Below, one piece after another: positions 1 through 14,800 of a stretch of 64,000 bases of DNA. The notes under the pieces are model-generated. The model saw nothing but the letters and a program-made list of their open reading frames with translations. It searched no databases and was not told the origin of the DNA. The translations under genes were made by a program, and so were the position numbers. The stretch is from Mastigias papua (taxonomy: Eukaryota; Cnidaria; Scyphozoa; Rhizostomeae; Mastigiidae), in contig OZ025281.1 of NCBI GenBank assembly GCA_964019165.1, positions 12,945,558 to 13,009,557 on the forward strand. Reading direction: 5' to 3'. Every line of letters starts with the position of its first letter. Position 1 is the stretch's first letter.

Positions 1-1984
1 AATCAATTTCAATTTTGGTCATTTTTCGGCAAACTACCAAGGTTATAGCCTTACTTTTTGGCCAAAAATCGCTCATTTTCATCACTTTTCAATCTGCAAT
101 CAAAATCAATCAATTTCAATTTTGGTCATTTTTCGGCAAAATACCAAGGTTATAGCCTTACTTTTTGGCCAAATATCGCTCATTTTCATCACTTTTCAAT
201 CTGCAATCAAAATCAATCAATTTCAATTTTGGTCATTTGTCGGCAAAATACCAAAGTTATAGCCTTTCTTTTCGGCAAAAAATCGCTAATTTGTCATCAC
301 TTTTCAATCTGCAATCAAAATCAATCAATTTCAATTTTTGTCATTTTTCGGCAAAATACCAAGGTTATAGCCTTACTTTTTGGCCAAAAATCGCTCATTT
401 TCATCACTTTTCAATCTGCAATCAAAATCAATCAATTTCAATTTTGGTCATTTTTCGGCAAAATACCAAGGTTATAGCCTTACATTTTGGCCAAAAATCG
501 CTCATTTTCATCACTTTTCAATCTGCAATCAAAATCAATCAATTTCAATTTTGGTCATTTTTCGGCAAAATACCAAGGTTATAGCCTTACTTTTTGCCCA
601 AAAATCGCTCATTTTCATCACTTTTCAATCTGCAATCAAAATCAATCAATTTCAATTTTGGTCATTTTTCGGCAAAATACCAAGGTTATAGCCTTACATT
701 TTGGCCAAAAATCGCTCATTTTCATCACTTTTCAATCTGCAATCAAAATCAATCAATTTCAATTTTGGTCATTTTTCGGCAAAATACCAAGGTTATAGCC
801 TTACTTTTTGGCCAAATATCGCTCATTTTCATCACTTTTCAATCTGCAATCAAAATCAATCAATTTCAATTTGTGTCATTTTTCGGCAAAATACCAAGGT
901 TATAGCCTTACATTTTGGCCAAAAATCGCTCATTTTCATCACTTTTCAATCTGCAATCAAAATCAATCAATTTCAATTTTGGTCATTTTTCGGCAAAATA
1001 CCAAGGTTATAGCCTTACTTTTTGCCCAAAAATCGCTCATTTTCATCACTTTTCAATCTGCAATCAAAATCAATCAATTTCAATTTTGGTCATTTTTCGG
1101 CAAAATACCAAGGTTATAGCCTTACATTTTGGCCAAAAATCGCTCATTTTCATCACTTTTCAATCTGCAATCAAAATCAATCAATTTCAATTTTGGTCAT
1201 TTTTCGGCAAAATACCAAGGTTATAGCCTTACTTTTTGGCCAAATATCGCTCATTTTCATCACTTTTCAATCTGCAATCAAAATCAATCAATTTCAATTT
1301 GTGTCATTTTTCGGCAAAATACCAAGGTTATAGCCTTACATTTTGGCCAAAAATCGCTCATTTTCATCACTTTTCAATCTGCAATCAAAATCAATCAATT
1401 TCAATTTTGGTCATTTTTCGGCAAAATACCAACGTTATAGCCTTACTTTTTGGCCAAAAATCGCTCATTTTCATCACTTTTCAATCTGCAATCAAAATCA
1501 ATCAATTTCAATTTTGGTCATTTGTCGGCAAAATACCAATGTTATAGCCTTACTTTTTGGCCAAAAATCGCTCATTTTCATCACTTTTCAATCTGCAATC
1601 AAAATCAATCAATTTCAATTTTGGTCATTTTTCGGCAAAATACCAAGGTTATAGCCTTACATTTTGGCCAAAAATCGCTCATTTTCATCACTTTTCAATC
1701 TGCAATCAAAATCAATCAATTTCAATTTTGGTCATTTTTCGGCAAAATACCAAGGTTATAGCCTTACTTTTTGGCCAAATATCGCTCATTTTCATCACTT
1801 TTCAATCTGCAATCAAAATCAATCAATTTCAATTTGTGTCATTTTTCGGCAAAATACCAAGGTTATAGCCTTACATTTTGGCCAAAAATCGCTCATTTTC
1901 ATCACTTTTCAATCTGCAATCAAAATCAATCAATTTCAATTTTGGTCATTTTTCGGCAAAATACCAACGTTATAGCCTTACTTT

Positions 1985-3050
1985 TTGGCCAAAAATCGCT
2001 CATTTTCATCACTTTTCAATCTGCACTCAAAATCAATCAATTTCAATTTTGGTCATTTGTCGGCAAAATACCAATGTTATAGCCTTACTTTTTGGCCAAA
2101 AATCGCTCATTTTCATCACTTTTCAATCTGCAATCAACATCAATCAATTTCAATTTTGGTCATTTTTCGGCAAAATACCAAGGTTATAGCCTTACTTTTT
2201 GGCCAAAAATCGCTCATTTTCATCACTTTTCAATCTGCAATCAAAATCAATCAATTTCAATTTTGGTCATTTTTCGGCAAAATACCAAGGTTATAGCCTT
2301 ACATTTTGGCCAAAAATCGCTCATTTTCATCACTTTTCAATCTGCAATCAAAATCAATCAATTTCAATTTTGGTCATTTGTCGGCAAAATGCCAAGGTTA
2401 TAGCCTTACTTTTTGGCCAAATATCGCTCATTTTCATCACTTTTCAATCTGCAATCAAAATCAATCAATTTCAATTTGTGTCATTTTTCGGCAAAATACC
2501 AAGGTTATAGCCTTACATTTTGGCCAAAAATCGCTCATTTTCATCACTTTTCAATCTGCAATCAAAATCAATCAATTTCAATTTTGGTCATTTTTCGGCA
2601 AAATACCAACGTTATAGCCTTACTTTTTGGCCAAAAATCGCTCATTTTCATCACTTTTCAATCTGCAATCAAAATCAATCAATTTCAATTTTGGTCATTT
2701 GTCGGCAAAATACCAATGTTATAGCCTTACTTTTTGGCCAAAAATCGCTCATTTTCATCACTTTTCAATCTGCAATCAACATCAATCAATTTCAATTTTG
2801 GTCATTTTTCGGCAAAATACCAAGGTTATAGCCTTACTTTTTGGCCAAAAATCGCTCATTTTCATCACTTTTCAATCTGCAATCAAAATCAATCAATTTC
2901 AATTTTGGTCATTTTTCGGCAAAATACCAAGGTTATAGCCTTACATTTTGGCCAAAAATCGCTCATTTTCATCACTTTTCAATCTGCAATCAAAATCAAT
3001 CAATTTCAATTTTGGTCATTTGTCGGCAAAATGCCAAGGTTATAGCCTTA
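1985..3050 (+). repeat. Six-monomer (642-bp) higher-order unit in the satellite
   Basis: Monomer types marked by GCAATCAACATCAATC, CAATTTGTGTCATT and CGGCAAAATGCC recur at 642 bp (six monomers) between about 1985 and 3050. Shorter offsets of 428 and 535 bp occur further left and an 11-monomer offset (1,177 bp) links about 3483 and 4660. This differs from the 22- and 43-monomer organisation to the right, so the array is a patchwork of independent expansions. Confidence 0.65.
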
Positions 3051-6000
3051 CTTTTTGGCCAAATATCGCTCATTTTCATCACTTTTCAATCTGCAATCAA
3101 AATCAATCAATTTCAATTTTTGTCATTTTTCGGCAAAATACCAAGGTTATAGCCTTACTTTTTGGCCAAAAATCGCTCATTTTCATCACTTTTCAATCTG
3201 CAATCAAAATCAATCAATTTCAATTTTGGTCATTTTTCGGCAAAATACCAAGGTTATAGCCTTACATTTTGGCCAAAAATCGCTCATTTTCATCACTTTT
3301 CAATCTGCAATCAAAATCAATCAATTTCAATTTTGGTCATTTTTCGGCAAAATACCAACGTTATAGCCTTACTTTTTGGCCAAAAATCGCTCATTTTCAT
3401 CACTTTTCAATCTGCAATCAAAATCAATCAATTTCAATTTTGGTCATTTGTCGGCAAAATACCAATGTTATAGCCTTACTTTTTGGCCAAAAATCGCTCA
3501 TTTTCATCACTTTTCAATATGCAATCAAAATCAATCAATTTCAATTTTGGTCATTTGTCGGCAAAATGCCAAGGTTATAGCCTTACTTTTTGGCCAAACA
3601 TCGCTCATTTTCATCACTTTTCAATCTGCAATCAAAATCAATCAATTTCAATTTTGGTCATTTGTCGGCAAAATACCAAAGTTATAGCCTTTCTTTTCGG
3701 CAAAACATCGCTAATTTGTCATCACTTTTCAATCTGCAATCAAAATCAATCAATTTCAATTTTTGTCATTTTTCGGCAAAATACCAAGGTTATAGCCTTA
3801 CTTTTTGGCCAAAAATCGCTCATTTTCATCACTTTTCAATCTGCAATCAAAATCAATCAATTTCAATTTTGGTCATTTTTCGGCAAAATACCAAGGTTAT
3901 AGCCTTACATTTTGGCCAAAAATCGCTCATTTTCATCACTTTTCAATCTGCAATCAAAATCAATCAATTTCAATTTTGGTCATTTTTCGGCAAAATACCA
4001 AGGTTATAGCCTTACTTTTTGGCCAAAAATCGCTCATTTTCATCACTTTTCAATCTGCAATCAAAATCAATCAATTTCAATTTTGGTCATTTGTCGGCAA
4101 AATACCAATGTTATAGCCTTACTTTTTGGCCAAAAATCGCTCATTTTCATCACTTTTCAATCTGCAATCAACATCAATCAATTTCAATTTTGGTCATTTT
4201 TCGGCAAAATACCAAGGTTATAGCCTTACTTTTTGGCCAAAAATCGCTCATTTTCATCACTTTTCAATCTGCAATGAAAATCAATCAATTTCAATTTTGG
4301 TCATTTTTCGGCAAAATACCAAGGTTATAGCCTTACATTTTGGCCAAAAATCGCTCCTTTTCATCACTTTTCAATCTGCAATCAAACTCAATCAATTTCA
4401 ATTTTGGTCATTTTTCGGCAAAATACCAAGGTTATAGCCTTACTTTTTGGCCAAATATCGCTCATTTTCATCACTTTTCAATCTGCAATCAAAATCAATC
4501 AATTTCAATTTTGGTCATTTTTCGGCAAAATACCAAGGTTATAGCCTTACTTTTTGGCCAAAAATCGCTCATTTTCATCACTTTTCAATCTGCAATCAAA
4601 ATCAATCAATTTCAATTTGGTCATTTGTCGGCAAAATACCAATGTTATAGCCTTACTTTTTGGCCAAAAATCGCTCATTTTCATCACTTTTCAATATGCA
4701 ATCAAAATCAATCAATTTCAATTTTGGTCATTTGTCGGCAAAATGCCAAGGTTATAGCCTTACTTTTTGGCCAAATATCGCTCATTTTCATCACTTTTCA
4801 ATCTGCAATCAAAATCAATCAATTTCAATTTTGGTCATTTGTCGGCAAAATACCAAAGTTATAGCCTTTCTTTTCGGCAAAACATCGCTAATTTGTCATC
4901 ACTTTTCAATCTGCAATCAAAATCAATCAATTTCAATTTTTGTCATTTTTCGGCAAAATACCAAGGTTATAGGCCTTACTTTTTGGCCAAAAATCGCTCA
5001 TTTTCATCACTTTTCAATCTGCAATCAAAATCAATCAATTTCAATTTTGGTCATTTTTCGGCAAAATACCAAGGTTATAGCCTTACATTTTGGCCAAAAA
5101 TCGCTCATTTTCATCACTTTTCAATCTGCAATCAAAATCAATCAATTTCAATTTTGGTCATTTTTCGGCAAAATACCAAGGTTATAGCCTTACTTTTTGG
5201 CCAAAAATCGCTCATTTTCATCACTTTTCAATCTGCAATCAAAATCAATCAATTTCAATTTTGGTCATTTGTCGGCAAAATACCAATGTTATAGCCTTAC
5301 TTTTTGGCCAAAAATCGCTCATTTTCATCACTTTTCAATCTGCAATCAACATCAATCAATTTCAATTTTGGTCATTTTTCGGCAAAATACCAAGGTTATA
5401 GCCTTACTTTTTGGCCAAAAATCGCTCATTTTCATCACTTTTCAATCTGCTATCAAAATCAATCAATTTCAATTTTGGTCATTTTTCGGCAAAATACCAA
5501 GGTTATAGCCTTACATTTTGGACAAAAATCGCTCATTTTCATCACTTTTCAATCTGCAATCAAAATCAATCAATTTCAATTTTGGTCATTTTTCGGCAAA
5601 ATACCAAGGTTATAGCCTTACTTTTTGGCCAAATATCGCTCATTTTCATCACTTTTCAATCTGCAATCAAAATCAATCAATTTCAATTTTGGTCATTTTT
5701 CGGCAAAATACCAAGGTTATAGCCTTACTTTTTGGCCAAAAATCACTCAGTTTCATCACTTTTCAATCTGCAATCAAAATCAATCAATTTCAATTTTGAT
5801 CATTTGTCGGCAAAATGCCAAGGTTATAGCCTTACTTTTTGGCCAAAAATCGCTCATTTTTCATCATTCACTTAATCTGCAATCAAAATCAATCAATTTC
5901 AATTTTGGTCATTTTTCGGCAAAATACCAAAGTTATAGCCTTACTTTTTGGCCAAATATCGCTCATTTTCATCACTTTTCAATCTGCAATCAAAATCAAT

Positions 6001-7439
6001 CAATTTCAATTTTGGTCATTTGTCGGCAAAATACCAATGTTATAGCCTTACTTTTTGGCCAAAAATCGCTCATTTTCATCACTTTTCAATCTGCAATCAA
6101 CATCAATCAATTTCAATTTTGGTCATCTTTCGGCAAAATACCAAGGTTATAGCCTTACTTTTTGGCCAAAAATCGCTCATTTTCATCACTTTTCAATCTG
6201 CAATCAAAATCAATCAATTTCAATTTTGGTCATTTTTCGGCAAAATACCAAGGTTATAGCCTTACTTTTTGGCCAAAAATCGCTCATTTTCATCACTTTT
6301 CAATCTGCAATCAAAATCAATCAATTTCAATTTTGGTCATTTTTCGGCAAAATACCAAGGTTATAGCCTTACTTTTTGGCCAAAAATCGCTCATTTTCAT
6401 CACTTTTCAATCTGCAATCAAAATCAATCAATTTCAATTTTGGTCATTTTTCGGCAAAATACCAACGTTATAGCCTTACTTTTTGGCCAAATATCGCTCA
6501 TTTTCATCACTTTTCAATCTGCAATCAAAATCAATCAATTTCAATTTTGGTCATTTTTCGGCAAAATACCAAGGTTATAGCCTTACTTTTTGGCCAAATA
6601 TCGCTCATTTTCATCACTTTTCAATCTGCAATCAAAATCAATCAATTTCAATTTTGGTCATTTGTCGGCATAATACCAAGGTTATAGCCTTACTTTTTGG
6701 CCAAAAATCGCTCATTTTCATCACTTTTCAATCTGCAATCAAACTCAATCAATTTCAATTTTGGTCATTTTTCGGCAAAATACCAAGGTTATAGCCTTAC
6801 TTTTTGGCCAAAAATCGCTCATTTTCATCACTTTTCAATCTGCAATCAACATCAAGCAATTTCAATTTTGGTCATTTTTCGGCAAAATACCAAGGTTATA
6901 GCCTTACTTTTTGGCCAAATATCGCTCATTTTCATCACTTTTCAATCTGCAATCAAAATCAATCAATTTCAATTTTGGTCATTTGTCGGCAAAATACCAA
7001 GGTTATAGCCTTACTTTTTGGCCAAAAATCGCTCATTTTCATCACTTTTCAATCTGCAATCAAAATCAATCAATTTCAATTTTGGTCATTTTTCGGCAAA
7101 ATACCAAGGTTATAGCCTTACTTTTTGGCCAAAAATCGCTCATTTTCATCAGTTTTCAATCTGCAATCAAAATCAATCAATTTCAATTTTGGTCATTTTT
7201 CGGCAAAATACCAAGGTTATAGCCTTACTTTTTGGCCAAAAATCGCTCATTTTCATCACTTTTCAATCTGCAATCAAAATCAATCAATTTCAATTTTGGT
7301 CATTTGTCGGCAAAATACCAAGGTTATAGCCTTACTTTTTGGCCAAAAATCGCTCATTTTCATCACTTTTCAATCTGCAATCAACATCAATCAATTTCAA
7401 TTTTGGTCATTTTTCGGCAAAATACCAAGGTTATAGCCT

Positions 7440-10400
7440 TACTTTTTGGCCAAAACTCGCTCATTTTCATCACTTTTCACTCTGCAATCAAAATCAATCA
7501 ATTTCAATTTTGGTCATTTTTCGGCAAAATACCAAGGTTATAGCCTTACTTTTTGGCCAAAAATCGCTCATTTTCATCACTTTTCAATCTGCAATCAACA
7601 TCAAGCAATTTCAATTTTGGTCATTTTTCGGCAAAATACCAAGGTTATAGCCTTACTTTTTGGCCAAATATCGCTCATTTTCATCACTTTTCAATCTGCA
7701 ATCAAAATCAATCAATTTCAATTTTGGTCATTTTTCGGCAAAATACCAAGGTTATAGCCTTACTTTTTGGCCAAACATCGCTCATTTTCATCACTTTTCA
7801 ATCTGCAATCAAACTCAATCAATTTTAATTTTGGTCATTTGTCGGCAAAATACCAAGGTTATAGCCTTACTTTTTGGCCAAAAATCGCTCATTTTCATCA
7901 CTTTTCAATCTGCAATCAAAATCAATCAATTTCAATTTTGGTCATTTTTCGGCAAAATACCAAGGTTATAGCCTTACTTTTTGGCCAAATATCGCTCATT
8001 TTCATCACTTTTCAATCTGCAATCAAAATCAATCAATTTCAATTTTGGTCATTTTTCGGCAAAATACCAAGGTTATAGCCTTACATTTTGGCCAAAAATC
8101 GCTCATTTTCATCACTTTTCAATCTGCAATCAAAATCAATCAATTTCAATTTTGGTCATTTTTCGGCAAAATACCAAGGTTATAGCCTTACTTTTTGGCC
8201 AACAATCGCTCATTTTCATCACTTTTCAATCTGCAATCAAAATCAATCAATTTCAATTTTGGTCATTTGTCGGCAAAATACCAAGATTATAGCCTTACCC
8301 TTTGGCCAAAAATCGCTCATTTTCATCACTTTTCAATCTGCAATCAATATCAATCAATTTCAATTTTGGTCATTTTTCGGCAAAATACCAAGGTTATAGC
8401 CTTACTTTTTGGCCAACAATCGCTCATTTTCATCACTTGTCAATCTGCAATCAAAATCAATCAATTTCAATTTTGGTCATTTTTCGGCAAAATACCAAGG
8501 TTATAGCCTTACTTTTTGGCCAAACAGCGCTCATTTTCATCACTTTTCAATCTGCAATCAAAATCAATCAATTTCAATTTTGGTCATTTTTCGGCAAAAT
8601 ACCAAGGTTATAGCCTTACTGTTTGGCCAAATATCGCTCATTTTCATCACTTTTCAATCTGCAATCAAAATCAATCAATTTCAATTTTGGTCATTTGTCG
8701 GCAAAATACCAGGGTTATAGCCTTACTTTTGGCCAAAAATCGCTCATTTTCATCACTTTTCAATCTGCAATCAAAATCAATCAATTTCAATTTTGGTCAT
8801 TTGTCGGCAAAATACCAAGGTTATAACCTTACTTTTGGCCAAACATCGCTCATTTTCATCACTTTTCAATCTGCAATCAAAATCAATCAATTTCAACTTT
8901 GGTCATTTTTCGGCAAAATACCAAGGTTATAGCCTTACTTTTTGGCCAAAAATCGCTCATTTTCATCACTTTTCAATCTGCAATCAAAATCAATCAATTT
9001 CAATTTTGGTCATTTGTCGGCAAAATACCAAGGTTATAGCCTTACTCTTTGGCCAAAAATCGCTCATTTTCATCACTTTTCAATCTGCAATCAATATCAA
9101 TCAATTTCAATTTTGGTCATTTTTCGGCAAAATACCAAGGTTATAGCCTTACTCTTTGGCCACAAATCGCTCATTTTCATCACTTTTCAATCTGCAATCA
9201 AAATCAATCAATTTCAATTTTGGTCATTTTTCGGCAATATACCAAGGTTATAGCCTTACTTTTTGGCCAAATATCGCTCATTTTCATCACTTTTCAATCT
9301 GCAATCAAAATCAATCAATTTCAATTTTGGTCATTTTTCGGCAAAATACCAAGGTTATAGCCTTACTTTTTGGCCAAAAATCGCTCAGTTTCATCACTTT
9401 TCAATCTGCAATCAAAATCAATCAATTTCAATTTTGGTCATTTGTCGGCAAAATGCCAAGGTTATAGCCTTACTTTTTGGCCAAAAATCGCTCATTTTCA
9501 TCAGTTTTCAATCTGCAATCAAAATCAATCAATTTTAATTTTGGTCATTTTTCGGCAAAATACCAAGGTTATAGCCTTACTTTTTGGCCAAAAATCGCTC
9601 ATTTTCATCACTTTTCAATCTGCAATCAAAATCAATCAATTTCAATTTTGGTCATTTGTCGGCAACATACCAAAGTTATAGCCTTACTTTTTGGCCAAAA
9701 ATCGCTCATTTTCATCACTTTTCAATCTGCAATCAAAATCAATCAATTTCAATTTTGGTCATTTTTCGGCAAAATACCAAGGTTATAGCCTTACTTTTTG
9801 GCCAAATATCGCTCATTTTCATCACTTTTCACTCTGCAATCAAAATCAATCAATTTCAATTTTGGTCATTTTTCGGCAAAATACCAAGGTTATAGCCTTA
9901 CTTTTTGGCCAAAAATCGCTCATTTTCATCACGTTTCAATCTGCAATCAAAATCAAGCAATTTCAATTTTGGTCATTTTTCGGCAAAATACCAAGGTTAT
10001 AGCCTTACTTTTTGGCCAAATATCGCTCATTTTCATCACTTTTCAATCTGCAATCAAAATCAATCAATTTCAATTTTGGTCATTTTTCGGCAAAATACCA
10101 AGGTTATAGCCTTACTTTTTGGCCAAACATCGCTCATTTTCATCACTTTTCAATCTGCAATCAAACTCAATCAATTTCAATTTTGGTCATTTGTCGGCAA
10201 AATACCAAGGTTATAGCCTTACTTTTTGGCCAAAAATCGCTCATTTTCATCACTTTTCAATCTGCAATCAAAATCAATCAATTTCAATTTTGGTCATTTT
10301 TCGGCAAAATACCAAGGTTATAGCCTTACTTTTTGGCCAAATATCGCTTATTTTCATCACTTTTCAATCTGCAATCAAATTCAATCAATTTCAATTTTGG

Positions 10401-11820
10401 TCATTTTTCGGCAAAATACCAAGGTTATAGCCTTACATTTTGGCCAAAAATCGCTCATTTTCATCACTTTTCAATCTGCAATCAAAATCAATCAATTTCA
10501 ATTTTGGTCATTTTTTGGCAAAATACCAAGGTTATAGCCTTACTTTGTGGCCAAAAATCGCTCATTTTCATCACTTTTCAATCTGCAATCAAAATCAATC
10601 AATTTCAATTTTGGTCATTTTTCGGCAAAATACCAAGGTTATAGCCTTACTTTTTGGCCAAAAATCGCTCATTTTCATCACTTTTCAATCTGCAATCAAT
10701 ATCAATCAATTTCAATTTTGGTCATTTTTCGGCAAAATACCAAGGTTATAGCCTTACTTTTTGGCCAAAAATCGCTCATTTTCATCACTTGTCAATCTGC
10801 AATCAAAATCAATCAATTTCAATTTTGGTCATTTTTCGGCAAAATACCAAGGTTATAGCCTTACTTTTTGGCCAAACAGCGCTCATTTTCATCACTTTTC
10901 AATCTGCAATCAAAATCAATCAATTTCAATTTTGGTCATTTTTCGGCAAAATACCAAGGTTATAGCCTTACTGTTTGGCCAAATATCGCTCATTTTCATC
11001 ACTTTTCAATCTGCAATCAAAATCAATCAATTTCAATTTTGGTCATTTGTCGGCAAAATACCAGGGTTATAGCCTTACTTTTGGCCAAAAATCGCTCATT
11101 TTCATCACTTTTCAATCTGCAATCAAAATCAATCAATTTCAATTTTGGTCATTTGTCGGCAAAATACCAAGGTTATAGCCTTACTTTTGGCCAAACATCG
11201 CTCATTTTCATCACTTTTCAATCTGCAATCAAAATCAATCAATTTCAATTTTGGTCATTTTTCGGCAAAATACCAAGGTTATAGCCTTACTTTTTGGCCA
11301 AAAATCGCTCATTTTCATCACTTTTCAATCTGCAATCAAAATCAATCAATTTCAATTTTGGTCATTTGTCGGCAAAATACCAAGGTTATAGCCTTACTCT
11401 TTGGCCAAAAATCGCTCATTTTCATCACTTTTCAATCTGCAATCAATATCAATCAATTTCAATTTTGGTCATTTTTCGGCAAAATACCAAGGTTATAGCC
11501 TTACTCTTTGGCCACAAATCGCTCATTTTCATCACTTTTCAATCTGCAATCAAAATCAATCAATTTCAATTTTGGTCATTTTTCGGCAATATACCAAGGT
11601 TATAGCCTTACTTTTTGGCCAAATATCGCTCATTTTCATCACTTTTCAATCTGCAATCAAAATCAATCAATTTCAATTTTGGTCATTTTTCGGCAAAATA
11701 CCAAGGTTATAGCCTTACTTTTTGGCCAAAAATCGCTCAGTTTCATCACTTTTCAATCTGCAATCAAAATCAATCAATTTCAATTTTGGTCATTTGTCGG
11801 CAAAATGCCAAGGTTATAGC
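7440..11820 (+). repeat. Higher-order satellite repeat, ~2,352-bp period (22 monomers)
   Basis: Diagnostic monomer variants recur at an offset of 2,352 bp: the GGCCAAACAGCGC monomer at about 8520 and 10870, the CACTTGTCAATC monomer at about 8440 and 10790, the CCAGGGTTATAG monomer at about 8710 and 11060, and the ATTTTAATTTTGG or CAAACTCAATC region at about 7815 and 10165. This is 22 monomers less 2 bp, the two missing bases sitting in short monomers. It indicates block duplication within the array. Confidence 0.8.
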
Positions 11821-14800
11821 CTTACTTTTTGGCCAAAAATCGCTCATTTTCATCACTTTTCAATCTGCAATCAAACTCAATCAATTTCAATTTTGGTCAT
11901 TTGTCGGCAAAATACCAAGGTTATAGCATTACTCTTTGGCCAAAAATCGCTCATTTTCATCACTTTTCAATCTGCAATCAATATCAATCAATTTCAATTT
12001 TGGTCATTTTTCGGCAAAATACCAAGGTTATAGCCTTACTTTTTGGCCAAAAATCGCTCATTTTCATCACTTTTCAATCTGCAATCAAAATCAATCAATT
12101 TCAATTTTGGTCATTTTTCGGCAAAATACCAAGGTTATAGCCTTACTTTTTGGCCAAAAATCGCTCAGTTTCATCACTTTTCAATCTGCAATCAAAATCA
12201 ATCAATTTCAATTTTGGTCATTTTTCGGCAAAATACCAAGGTTATAGCCTTACTTTTTGGCCAAAAATCGCTCATTTTCATCACTTTTCAATCTGCAATC
12301 AAAATCAATCAATTTCAATTTTGGTCATTTTTCGGCAAAATACCAAGGTTATAGCCTTACTTTTTGGCCAAAAATCGCTCATTTTCATCAGTTTTCAATC
12401 TGCAATCAAAATCAATCAATTTCAATTTTGGTCATTTTTCGGCAAAATACCAAGGTTATAGCCTTACTTTTTGGCCAAAAATCGCTCATTTTCATCACTT
12501 TTCAATCTGCAATCAAAATCAATCAATTTCAATTTTGGTCATTTGTCGGCAAAATACCAAAGTTATAGCCTTACTTTCTGGCTAAAAATCGCTCATTTTC
12601 ATCACTTTTCAATCTGCAATCAAAATCAATCAATTTCAATTTTGGTCATTTTTCGGCAAACTACCAAGGTTATAGCCTTACTTTTTGGCCAAAAATCGCT
12701 CAGTTTCATCACTTTTCAATCTGCAATCAAAATCAATCAATTTCAATTTTGGTCATTTGTCGGCAAAATGCCAAGGTTATAGCCTTACTTTTTGGCCAGA
12801 AATCGCTCATTTTCATCACTTTTCAATCTGCAATCAAAATCAATCAATTTCAATTTTGGTCATTTGTCGGCAAAATACCAAGGTTATAGCCTTACTTTTT
12901 GGCCAAAAATCGCTCATTTTCATCACTTTTCAATCTGCAATCAAAATCAATCAATTTCAATTTTGGTCATTTTCGGCAAAATACCAAGGTTATAGCCTTA
13001 CTTTTTGGCCAAAAATCGCTCATTTTCATCACTTTTCAATCTGCAATCAAAATCAATCAATTTCAATTTTGGTCATTTGTCGGCAAAATACCAAGGTTAT
13101 AGCCTTACTCTTTGGCCAAAAATCGCTCATTTTCATCACTTTTCAATCTGCAATCAAAATCAATCAATTTCAATTTTGGTCATTTTTCGGCAAAATACCA
13201 AGGTTATAGCCTTACTTTTTGGCCAAAAATCGCTCATTTTCATCACTTTTCAATCTGCAATCAAAATCAATCAATTTCAATTTTGGTCATTTTTCGGCAA
13301 AATACCAAGGTTATAGCCTTACTTTTTGGCCAAAAATCGCTCATTTTCATCACTTTTCAATCTGCAATCAAAATCAATCAATTTCAATTTTGGTCATTTT
13401 TCGGCAAAATACCAAGGTTATAGCCTTACTTTTTGGCCAAAAATCGCTCATTTTCATCACTTTTCAATCTGCAATCAAAATCAAGCAATGTCAATTTTGG
13501 TCATTTTTCGGCAAAATACCAAGGTTATAGCCTTACTTTTTGGCCAAATATCGCTCATTTTCATCACTTTTCAATCTGCAATCAAAATCAATCAATTTCA
13601 ATTTTGGTCATTTTTCGGCAAAATACCAAGGTTATAGCCTTACTCTTTGGCCAAAAATCGCTCATTTTCATCACTTTTCAATCTGCAATCAAAATCAATC
13701 AATTTCAATTTTGGTCATTTTTCGGCAAAATACCAAGGTTATAGCCTTACTCTTTGGCCACAAATCGCTCATTTTCATCACTTTTCAATCTGCAATCAAA
13801 ATCAATCAATTTCAATTTTGGTCATTTTTCGGCAATATACCAAGGTTATAGCCTTACTTTTTGGCCAAATATCGCTCATTTTCATCACTTTTCAATCTGC
13901 AATCAAAATCAATCAATTTCAATTTTGGTCATTTTTCGGCAAAATACCAAGGTTATAGCCTTACTTTTTGGCCAAAAATCGCTCAGTTTCATCACTTTTC
14001 AATCTGCAATCAAAATCAATCAATTTCAATTTTGGTCATTTGTCGGCAAAATGCCAAGGTTATAGCCTTACTTTTTGGCCAAAAATCGCTCATTTTCATC
14101 AGTTTTCAATCTGCAATCAAAATCAATCAATTTTAATTTTGGTCATTTTTCGGCAAAATACCAAGGTTATAGCCTTACTTTTTGGCCAAAAATCGCTCAT
14201 TTTCATCACTTTTCAATCTGCAATCAAAATCAATCAATTTCAATTTTGGTCATTTGTCGGCAACATACCAAAGTTATAGCCTTACTTTTTGGCCAAAAAT
14301 CGCTCATTTTCATCACTTTTCAATCTGCAATCAAAATCAATCAATTTCAATTTTGGTCATTTTTCGGCAAAATACCAAGGTTATAGCCTTACTTTTTGGC
14401 CAAATATCGCTCATTTTCATCACTTTTCACTCTGCAATCAAAATCAATCAATTTCAATTTTGGTCATTTTTCGGCAAAATACCAAGGTTATAGCCTTACT
14501 TTTTGGCCAAAAATCGCTCATTTTCATCACTTTTCAATCTGCAATCAAAATCAAGCAATTTCAATTTTGGTCATTTTTCGGCAAAATACCAAGGTTATAG
14601 CCTTACTTTTTGGCCAAATATCGCTCATTTTCATCACTTTTCAATCTGCAATCAAAATCAATCAATTTCAATTTTGGTCATTTTTCGGCAAAATACCAAG
14701 GTTATAGCCTTACTTTTTGGCCAAACATCGCTCATTTTCATCACTTTTCAATCTGCAATCAAACTCAATCAATTTCAATTTTGGTCATTTGTCGGCAAAA

